From contig NZ_GG657757.1 of NCBI RefSeq assembly GCF_000158955.1, forward strand, positions 7,303,274-7,348,168: a DNA stretch of 44,895 nucleotides, given 5' to 3'. A program made the translations under genes and the position numbers. A model generated the notes under the pieces. The model searched no databases. It was not told where the DNA came from and saw only the letters and a list, made by a program, of their open reading frames with translations. The DNA comes from Streptomyces viridochromogenes DSM 40736. Its GTDB lineage: Bacteria; Actinomycetota; Actinomycetes; Streptomycetales; Streptomycetaceae. Below, one piece after another: positions 39,236-44,895 of this stretch. Each line of letters starts with the position of its first letter. Within the stretch, counting starts at the first letter, position 1.

Positions 39236-39259
39236 TCACCCTGCGCGACGGCAGAAAAC
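39236..39259 (-). promoter_or_regulatory. Partial SigB-type promoter for poxB
   Basis: On the minus strand GTTT (39259-39256), a 14-base spacer and GGGTGA (39241-39236). The -35 is perfect; the -10 differs from GGGTAC/T in the last two bases. The start codon is 43 bases downstream. The rest of the 240-base divergent gap shows no second clear promoter. Confidence 0.4.
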
Positions 39260-39432
39260 CTCTCCGGGTTTGCGGGTGGGGGCCGGGGGCAGGCGCACCT
39301 GAGTGCTTCGGACAGGAGGCACGTCCGTGGGAGTGGCGCCGCAGAGCCACCGCCGGCGCCTCTGTCCCACAGCTCGCGCTCCCACGGTGACCGTCGAACC
39401 CAAAGCACCATGCAAGGGAATTGCGACGCATC

Positions 39433-40227
39433 ATGGCGACCCACACCAGGACGAAGCGGCACCCCCACGACGACGCCCCCGACACGGCCGACGCCTTCCG
39501 CAGGCTGGCCACCCTTCCCGCCGGACCCGAGCGCGACGCACTCCGTGACGAGATCGTCGAGGCGTGGCTGCCGATGGCCGACCGTCTCGCCGGACGCTTC
39601 CGCAGCCGCGGCGAGAGCTTCGAGGACCTGCGCCAGGTCGCGGCCCTCGGCCTGGTCAAGGCCGTCGACCGGTACGACCCCGAGCTCGGCAACGCCTTCG
39701 AGAGCTACGCGGTGCCGACCGTCACCGGCGAGATCAAACGGCACTTCCGCGACCACATGTGGACCCTGCACGTTCCCCGCCGGGTTCAGGACCTGCGCAA
39801 TCGTGTGCGCGTCGCCTCCCAGGACCTGTCCCAGACCATCTCCGGACGCCGGCCCACGATCGCCGAGATCGCCGAGCACGCGAAGATGAGCGAGGACGAC
39901 GTCAAGGCCGGTCTGGAGGCGCTGGAGAGCTTCACCGCCCTGTCGCTGGACGCGGAGCTGCCCGGCAGCGAGGACGGGTACTCCCTGAGTGACGCGCTGG
40001 GATCCGTGGACCCGGCGCTGGACACGGTCGTGGACCGCGAGTCCGTGAAGGCCCGGCTGGCGGCGCTGCCGGAGCGCGAGCGGGCGATCCTGTACATGCG
40101 GTTCTTCGGTGACATGACACAGAGCCGGATCGCCGAGGAGCTGGGGATCTCGCAGATGCACGTGTCCCGGTTGATCAGCCGGTCCTGCGGTCGAGTGCGG
40201 GAGCAGGTCATGCGGGATGTCGCGTAG
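39433..40227 (+). CDS. RNA polymerase sigma factor, SigB/SigF/SigG family
   Basis: A 264-residue group 3 sigma factor. Region 2 has RGESFEDLRQVAALGLVKAV and the -10 recognition helix near FESYAVPTVTGEIKRHFRDH; region 3 has RRPTIAEIAEHAKMSEDDVK; region 4 has LPERERAILYMRFFGDMTQS, then the helix-turn-helix RIAEELGISQMHVSRLISRS. These are hallmarks of streptomycete SigB-like factors, which read GNNT/GGGTAC promoters and act in osmotic and oxidative stress and development. No RsbW or RsbV-type gene adjoins it. ATG 39433 fits the family; AAGGGA lies 13 bases upstream, which is far. Confidence 0.93.
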   Translation: MATHTRTKRHPHDDAPDTADAFRRLATLPAGPERDALRDEIVEAWLPMADRLAGRFRSRGESFEDLRQVAALGLVKAVDRYDPELGNAFESYAVPTVTGEIKRHFRDHMWTLHVPRRVQDLRNRVRVASQDLSQTISGRRPTIAEIAEHAKMSEDDVKAGLEALESFTALSLDAELPGSEDGYSLSDALGSVDPALDTVVDRESVKARLAALPERERAILYMRFFGDMTQSRIAEELGISQMHVSRLISRSCGRVREQVMRDVA

Positions 40228-40267
40228 CGCCGTGGGATCGATGCCGGGTGGCGGGCGCGGGCCGGAT

Positions 40268-40321
40268 GTGGCTGGTCGCGCCCACGCGGCGGAGCCGCCT
40301 GTCGATACAGCCCCGCGCCTC
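40268..40321 (+). repeat. Dispersed Streptomyces-type repeat, copy 3 (variant)
   Basis: Begins GTGGCTGGTCGCG as copy 1, then carries a CCCACGCGGCGGAGCCGCCT hairpin insert and ends CCCCGCGCC. It lies 40 bases after the sigma factor gene. GCGGCGGAGCCGC inside it forms a short stem. Confidence 0.65.
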
Positions 40322-40386
40322 TGAAGGCCGGTCCACTTCACTCGGTCGGCGGATGCCGTCCCGCTAATGGGGTCCGGTTTCGCGCG

Positions 40387-40405
40387 AGCCCGTCGTGAAC
40401 GGGCT
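40387..40405. promoter_or_regulatory. Palindrome just upstream of the secreted-protein gene
   Basis: AGCCCGT (40387-40393) and ACGGGCT (40399-40405), perfect 7-base arms with a 5-base centre, 11 bases before the ATG. No Shine-Dalgarno is seen there, so it may be an operator or control translation. Confidence 0.35.
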
Positions 40406-40416
40406 GTGATGGCAGC

Positions 40417-41223
40417 ATGCGCCGTACCTTCCACGCACTCTCCGTCACCGTCCTGGCCGGCTCGGCCCTGATGGGGTTCGCGCCCCTCGTGGCCGCCGAC
40501 CCCACCGCCGAGGTCGGTCCCGCCACCGTCGCACCCGGAGGCACGATCACCGTCTCGGTCAGCTGTGATCCGGACGGCGGACCGCCCCCCGACACGATCG
40601 ACGCGACCTCGCAGGCCTTCGACGAGGGCACGGTCCCGTTGCGCAAGGTGACCGGCAACGACGACGAGGTGTCCGGACCCGCCTACCGGGGCACGGCGCA
40701 CATCGCCTCCGCGGAGAGCTTCGAGGACGATCCGGACGCCCTCGGTGACGACTCGGCATGGACCGTCGACGGCACCTGCCCGGCCGCTCCCGGAGGGGAG
40801 GGCACGGAGTGGAGTGCGACGTTCACGGTGGCCCACGGCGATGACGGCGGTGACGGCGGTGACGGCGGTGACGGTCAGGGCGGCGGTGCAGGCGGTGACG
40901 GCGGTGCAGGCGGTGACGGCGGTGGCGGCAGTGCCGGCGGCGACAGCCACGACGGCGGTGGCGGCTACGAGCAGCCGCACGAGCCCACCTACGAGCCCAC
41001 CCACGAGCCCTGCCCCGACGTCCCCCTCGGCACCGCCCAGGACGCACAGCGCGGCGGCACCGAGTGCGGCGGGGCTGCCGTCCAGCGCGGGGTACGCGCC
41101 GGCGACGGCGGCGCCCTCACCGACTCCGTACCCGCCCTGGTCGCGGGCGGCGTGCTGATCGCGGGCGCGTGCGCCGCCGCGGTGCACCGGCTGCGCCACC
41201 GCGAGGCCGACCCGTATCGCTGA
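40417..41223 (+). CDS. Secreted, membrane-anchored low-complexity protein
   Basis: A 268-residue protein. A signal peptide covers residues 1-27 (SVTVLAGSALMGFAPLVAAD). A beta-rich domain (about 28-140, TVAPGGTITVSVSCDPDGG) with Cys pairs follows, then a linker of GDGG repeats and Glu/Pro/Tyr-Glu repeats (PTYEPTHEP), and a C-terminal helix (VPALVAGGVLIAGACAAAVH) with a basic end (RLRHREADPYR). There is no LPXTG motif, so it is probably held by the helix itself. Function unknown; cell-surface role inferred. Confidence 0.8.
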   Translation: MRRTFHALSVTVLAGSALMGFAPLVAADPTAEVGPATVAPGGTITVSVSCDPDGGPPPDTIDATSQAFDEGTVPLRKVTGNDDEVSGPAYRGTAHIASAESFEDDPDALGDDSAWTVDGTCPAAPGGEGTEWSATFTVAHGDDGGDGGDGGDGQGGGAGGDGGAGGDGGGGSAGGDSHDGGGGYEQPHEPTYEPTHEPCPDVPLGTAQDAQRGGTECGGAAVQRGVRAGDGGALTDSVPALVAGGVLIAGACAAAVHRLRHREADPYR

Positions 41224-41412
41224 CCGCCGGCGCCGCCCGTGGCCCCGGACGGCACTCGCTTCCCCGGCCCGGCCCGCTCATGCTGTGACCGTCACGACCC
41301 GGCCGCGCACCCATGGGGCGACGGCACCCTGGGTACTCAGTGGCCGAGGGCACCAGCCGGGCGTGCGCGCCGGAGGCGACACAAGGCGGCACCAGGCACT
41401 GCGGAGGTACGG

Positions 41413-42660
41413 ATGCGGCGGACCGACCCGGAAGGCCACGGCCCCGTCCGCTTCGGGCCGCCCCTCCCCGAGGACGGACTGCCCGTGCTCCCCGAACTGT
41501 CCGCGGTGCTCGCGGCGGCCGCCTCCCACGGCGGCCACGAGCCGGTCGGCGGCGGCCCGGTCCTGCGCGAGGCCGCCTGCGGCTACTGGGACCGGCGCGG
41601 ACTGCACTGCGACCCCGACCGCGTGGCCGCCGGCCCCGGAGCCCCCGCCCTGCTGCTCGCGCTGACCGCCGCCCTCGGCGGCGACGTCCTGGTGCCGAGG
41701 CCCTGCGCCGCCTGGTGGGCGCCGTACGCCCGCCTGCTGGGACGCCCCGCCTTCCATGTGCCGACCCCGCCGGAGAGCGGCGGTGTTCCCGACCCCTACG
41801 CCCTGCTGGAGACCGTGCGCCGGGTCCGCGCCGAGGGCGGCGACCCGCGGCTGCTCGTGCTGTCAGTCGCCGACGACCCCACGGCCACCGTCGCCCCTCC
41901 CGAGCTGCTGCACGAGACCGTCGAGGCCGCCATGGGGGAGGGCCTGCACATGGTCAGCGACGAGACCTGGCGTGACACCCTGCACGACCCGCACGACCCC
42001 GTACTGCTCAGCCCCGCCGAGATGCAGCCCGACCGGGTCACCGTCGTCAGCGACCTGGCCGGTGCCCTGCTCCCGCCCGGCTGGCCGGCCGCCGTGGCCC
42101 GGTTCCCGGTCGGCGATGACGCCGGCGGCCTCCACGCGCGCGTGCTCGACGTCCTCACCGCGCTCGACGCCCGGGTCGCCGCCCCCGTCGCCGCCGCGGC
42201 CGCCTACGCCCTGGGGGAACCGGAACCCGTCACGGAGCGCGTCGCCATGGCCGTGCGCCTGCACGCGCGCATGGCCGCCGAGGCGCACTCGGCCGTGGTC
42301 GCCGCGGGCGCCCTCGCCCGGCCCCCGCAGGCCGGCCGCCACCTGTACGCCGACCTCACGCCGCTGCGCCCCGCGCTGAACGCGCACGGCGTCGGCGACG
42401 CACAGGAACTGGAGGACTTCCTCTCCGCGCGCCTCGGGATGCCGGCCCCGGGCGGCCACCGCTTCGGCGACGAGCTCGAAGCCCCACGCGTGCGGCTCTC
42501 CACCGGCGCACTGCTGGCCGGTTCCGACCCGGAACGCGCGGAATGCCTCACCTCGCCCACGCCGTTGGAACTGCCGCACGTGCAACGCGCGTTGGCCCGG
42601 CTGAAGTCGGTCTTCGACGATCTCCGCGACGACGCTCAGCGATGGGAGTCTCCTCGATGA
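41413..42660 (+). CDS. Aminotransferase class I/II-fold protein lacking the PLP lysine
   Basis: A 415-residue protein with the fold type I plan: an N-terminal arm, the GAPALLLALTAALGGDVLVP phosphate-binding region, SDETWRDTLHDP (183-192) in place of the usual DE-x-Y, and DLAGALLPPGWPAAVARFP (214-232) in place of the S-K-x-x-x-x-P-G-x-R block. The Schiff-base Lys should stand near 217 but is Gly; the only Lys in the protein is 398. The NPTG block is changed to DDPTATV. So it is probably not a PLP aminotransferase but a binding or regulatory protein. GGAGGTACGG precedes the ATG. It is coupled to the hydrolase gene downstream (ATGA). Confidence 0.8.
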   Translation: MRRTDPEGHGPVRFGPPLPEDGLPVLPELSAVLAAAASHGGHEPVGGGPVLREAACGYWDRRGLHCDPDRVAAGPGAPALLLALTAALGGDVLVPRPCAAWWAPYARLLGRPAFHVPTPPESGGVPDPYALLETVRRVRAEGGDPRLLVLSVADDPTATVAPPELLHETVEAAMGEGLHMVSDETWRDTLHDPHDPVLLSPAEMQPDRVTVVSDLAGALLPPGWPAAVARFPVGDDAGGLHARVLDVLTALDARVAAPVAAAAAYALGEPEPVTERVAMAVRLHARMAAEAHSAVVAAGALARPPQAGRHLYADLTPLRPALNAHGVGDAQELEDFLSARLGMPAPGGHRFGDELEAPRVRLSTGALLAGSDPERAECLTSPTPLELPHVQRALARLKSVFDDLRDDAQRWESPR

Positions 42661-43697
42661 CGCAGCAGTCCGAGTCGGCCACGAGCACGACCACCCAGGA
42701 AACCGGCGACCCGGCCCTCCCGTCCCCGTACCCGCCGCTGGCCGAACCGAGACCGCTGGCCGAACACCGGGTGTGGCCGCGCACCTTCCACGACCGGCTG
42801 ACCGCCCCGCTCCCCGGCCTGAAGGCCATGGCCCGCTTCGCCCGCGAAGGCGCCGTGAGGCCGGGCCCGGAAGGCCTCGCCGACATTCCGCGGCTGCCCT
42901 ACGAACCGGGCCCGCTGCCCCGCGTCGACGCCCGCACGGTCGCCGTCACCTGGGCGGGACACGCCAGTTGGGTGATCCGCATCGGTGGTCTGACCGTCCT
43001 CACCGACCCGGTCTGGTCCCGCCGGATCCTCGGCACCCCGGCCCGCATCACACCCGTGGGCGTCCCCTGGGAGGCGCTGCCGCGCGTCGACGCCGTCGTC
43101 ATCAGCCACAACCACTACGACCACCTGGACGCCCCCACACTGCGCCGGCTCCCGCGCGACACCCCGGTGTTCGTCCCGGCCGGTCTCGCCCGCTGGTTCC
43201 ACCGCCGCCGCTTCACCCGCGTGACCGAGCTCGACTGGTGGGAGGGGGCCCGACTGGGCGGCGTCCGCTTCGACTTCGTCCCGTCCCACCACTGGTCCAA
43301 GCGCACCCTCACCGACACCTGCCGCAGCCTGTGGGGCGGCTGGGTGCTCACCGACCAGGACGGGCAGCGCGTCCACTTCGCCGGCGACACGGGCTACGGC
43401 CACTGGTTCTCCCGTATCGGCCGCCGCTACCCCGGAATCGACCTGGCACTGCTGCCCATCGGGGCCTACGACCCGCGCTGGTGGCTCCGCGACGTCCACT
43501 GCGACCCGGAGGAAGCCGTCCAAGCGGCCCAGGACCTCGGCGCCACCAGGATGGCCCCCATGCACTGGGCGACCTTCGTCCTGTCGGCGGAACCGGTCCT
43601 GGAGCCTCTCACACGGGTACAGGCAGCATGGGAAAAGGCAGGCCTGCCCCGAGAGAACCTCTGGGACATGCCGATCGGCGCTTCAAAGATCCTTTAG
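42657..43697 (+). CDS. Metallo-beta-lactamase-fold hydrolase, NAPE-PLD/UlaG-like
   Basis: A 346-residue protein: WAGHASWVIRIGGLTVLTDP, ISHNHYDHLDAPTLRRL (the HxHxDH metal motif), FVPSHHWSKRTLTD, HFAGDTGYGHWFSRIGRRYP and MAPMHWATF. The order and length match the NAPE-PLD-like group, zinc phosphodiesterases that in animals release N-acylethanolamines; bacterial substrates are unknown. ATG 42657 overlaps the stop of the aminotransferase-fold gene, with GGGAG eight bases upstream. The pair may form a functional unit. Confidence 0.9.
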   Translation: MTQQSESATSTTTQETGDPALPSPYPPLAEPRPLAEHRVWPRTFHDRLTAPLPGLKAMARFAREGAVRPGPEGLADIPRLPYEPGPLPRVDARTVAVTWAGHASWVIRIGGLTVLTDPVWSRRILGTPARITPVGVPWEALPRVDAVVISHNHYDHLDAPTLRRLPRDTPVFVPAGLARWFHRRRFTRVTELDWWEGARLGGVRFDFVPSHHWSKRTLTDTCRSLWGGWVLTDQDGQRVHFAGDTGYGHWFSRIGRRYPGIDLALLPIGAYDPRWWLRDVHCDPEEAVQAAQDLGATRMAPMHWATFVLSAEPVLEPLTRVQAAWEKAGLPRENLWDMPIGASKIL

Positions 43698-43704
43698 TGC
43701 GGCA

Positions 43705-43731
43705 AGGGGCGCGGGGAACTGCGCGACCAGC
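43705..43731 (-). repeat. Dispersed Streptomyces-type repeat, copy 4
   Basis: Reads AGGGGCGCGGGGAACTGCGC then GACCAGC on the plus strand, the exact reverse complement of the copy 1 core. It lies seven bases after the hydrolase stop, between convergent genes. Confidence 0.8.
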
Positions 43732-43775
43732 CCCCGGCAACCCGCACCCGGAAGACAACGCACACCCCCACGGCG

Positions 43776-44429
43776 TTACCGAACCCGCCGCCACACAGCC
43801 GGCACCGCACTGATCACCAGAGTCAGCCCCACCGCCGCCAGCACCCCCTCCCAGGGCTCGTCGAACAACGACCCCCCGAGAATCCCGATCAACTGATACG
43901 TCACGGCCCAGGCCAGACAGGCCGGCAGATTCCCCCGGGAGAACCGCCGCAGCGGCCACTTCGCCATCAGACACGCGAGCATCACCGGGATACGCCCCGC
44001 CGGCACCAGCCGGGACAACACCAACACGGCGACCCCGTGCGCCGCGAGCTTCTCCTGCGCCTGCGCCAGCCGGTCCTCCGGCGCCCGCGACCGGATCGCC
44101 TCCAGCCAGCGCGAGCCGTTCTTCGACCCCATGCCGCGCCGCCCCAGCCAGTACAGGGCCGCATCCCCGAGGAACGCCGCCAGCGACGCCGTCAGGAACA
44201 CCATCAGCAGCGAGAAAGGCGCCGTCTGATGGATGGCGACCACGGCGGCCGAACTCACCAGCGCCCCCGTCGGGATCACCGGCACCAGCGCCCCGGCCAG
44301 CACCAGCAGGAAGAGGGTGGGATAACCGACCGCCTGCTGAGTGGACTCCGGCACGATGGACGCCGGGGTGACGGCCGACGCCGCGAGAAGGGGTCCGCCG
44401 GCCTGTGCGAAGGGCACGGTCCAGGTCAC
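43776..44429 (-). CDS. DedA-family (SNARE-associated/VTT) membrane protein
   Basis: A 217-residue integral membrane protein. LFLLVLAGALVPVIPTGALV, FLTASLAAFLGDAALYWLGR and VLSRLVPAGRIPVMLACLMA (the R-x-x-P-x-x-R region) are DedA marks. DedA proteins are scramblase-like or proton-dependent and support membrane lipid balance and undecaprenyl phosphate recycling. It overlaps the metallo-hydrolase gene upstream by four bases, which implies coupling. Confidence 0.88.
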   Translation of the reverse strand: MTWTVPFAQAGGPLLAASAVTPASIVPESTQQAVGYPTLFLLVLAGALVPVIPTGALVSSAAVVAIHQTAPFSLLMVFLTASLAAFLGDAALYWLGRRGMGSKNGSRWLEAIRSRAPEDRLAQAQEKLAAHGVAVLVLSRLVPAGRIPVMLACLMAKWPLRRFSRGNLPACLAWAVTYQLIGILGGSLFDEPWEGVLAAVGLTLVISAVPAVWRRVR

Positions 44430-44895
44430 CGCGCGACCTCCAGGCGCACACTCTCCCCGTGCCCGAGCCGGTGCACCGCCACGCCGGGCGCGCGCCGGGC
44501 CGCGAGCCGTACGAACTCGTCACCCGGCGCGTGGAACTCGTGGGGGCGCACGGCGTCCATCCCGATCGGCCAGTACGTGCCGTAGTGCACCGGCACCGCA
44601 CTGCGCGGCGCCAGCCGCTCCAGAGCCTGAGCCGCCCGGCCCGCGTCCAGGTGTCCCTCGCCGAGGTACGGCCCCCAGCCGCCCACCGGAAGCAGTGCCA
44701 CGTCGACCGGCCCGACCTCCTCGGCCATCGAGTCGAACAGCCCGGTGTCCCCGGCGAAGTACGTCCGGGCCCTCGCCGGATATGACGTAGCCGAGCGCGG
44801 GGGAGCGGTGCGGTCCGAGCGGCAGCCGCCGCCCGTCGTGCCGCGCGGACACGGCCCGTACGACGACGTCGCCGACCGGCGTCTCGTCCCCGGGC
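44426..44895 (-). pseudogene. Metallo-beta-lactamase-fold hydrolase, partial, with one frameshift
   Basis: From the window edge the frame reads VGDVVVRAVSARHDGRRLPL and SPALGYVISGEGP, then the family continues in another frame as RTYFAGDTGLFDSMAEEVGP, VDVALLPVGGWGPYLGEGH and PVHYGTYWPIGMDAVRPH. The change falls at the GGGCCC near 44767-44772 and needs one extra base. FAGDTGLF is the metal Asp block of UlaG-like hydrolases; the HxHxDH part is beyond the edge. Either a mutation or an assembly indel. Confidence 0.7.

Noticed and set aside
40417..41223. Sortase-anchored surface protein
   Set aside because: There is a C-terminal helix and basic end but no LPXTG-like motif before it.
41331..41336. 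GGGTAC upstream of the aminotransferase-fold gene as a SigB-type -10
   Set aside because: No GNNT lies at 14-16 bases upstream, and the distance to the start codon is 76 bases.

Overview
The window is high-GC (roughly 70% by eye) actinobacterial DNA. Starts are ATG or GTG behind GGAGG-type ribosome sites, and genes are often packed with ATGA, GTGA or TGATG overlaps. The gene families (SpoIIE phosphatase with a kinase-like ATPase, F420-linked oxidoreductase, LigD polymerase, a SigB/F-type sigma factor, and a gas-vesicle set in the order gvpO-A-F-G-Y-Z-J-L-S-K) point to Streptomyces. From memory, the order NDH-2, transketolase, LigD polymerase, gvp cluster matches one S. coelicolor locus; I could not check this here.

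Layout. 1-5.3 kb: the 3' end of an MFS exporter fused to three beta-sandwich domains, a PAS-GAF-PP2C-HATPase phosphatase, a methyltransferase and a broken CdaR-type regulator. 5.4-11.7 kb: a secreted SGNH esterase and a tight four-gene peptidase run (M55 D-aminopeptidase, M20, S9, S66 LD-carboxypeptidase) that looks like a D-peptide or muropeptide scavenging operon. 11.7-17.6 kb: a secreted CocE/X-Pro-type hydrolase behind two palindromes, GNAT, VOC, a holin-like membrane protein, an SDR remnant, an enolase-superfamily enzyme and an F420 oxidoreductase. 17.8-22.5 kb: an overlapping trio of NDH-2 with a repeat tail, transketolase and LigD polymerase. 22.6-27.8 kb: the complete gas-vesicle operon, in which the neighbours GvpY and GvpZ end in strongly basic and strongly acidic tails. 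27.8-31.2 kb: a hydrophobic mini-protein, a methyltransferase, a truncated lipid kinase and an ABC-F ATPase whose N-terminus lies behind an A AAA AAG heptamer. 31.3-40.2 kb: a stress-type block with baeRF/Vms1-like protein, HPII-type catalase, DJ-1/PfpI protein, a His-rich membrane protein, a CBS protein, a DUF2795 protein, pyruvate oxidase/dehydrogenase and a SigB-family sigma factor. 40.4-44.9 kb: a secreted protein, an aminotransferase-fold protein without the PLP lysine, a NAPE-PLD-like hydrolase, a DedA protein and a frameshifted metallo-hydrolase.

How the parts may work together. Matches to the SigB-type promoter pattern (GNNT, 14-16 bases, GGGTAC/T) lie in front of the F420 oxidoreductase, the baeRF gene and the DUF2795-CBS-membrane-PfpI-catalase run. 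Weaker matches precede the holin-like gene and the pyruvate oxidase. With the SigB-family gene at 39.4 kb, this suggests a stress island for osmotic and oxidative protection, redox adjustment, DNA end repair and gas vesicles. That reading is inference.

A dispersed Streptomyces-type repeat (core GCGCAGTTCCCCGCGCCCC) occurs near gene 3' ends at four places. Several genes are broken or shifted (CdaR, SDR, lipid kinase, ABC-F start, terminal metallo-hydrolase). Some of these may be assembly indels. I saw no tRNA, rRNA, CRISPR array, insertion sequence or replication origin.
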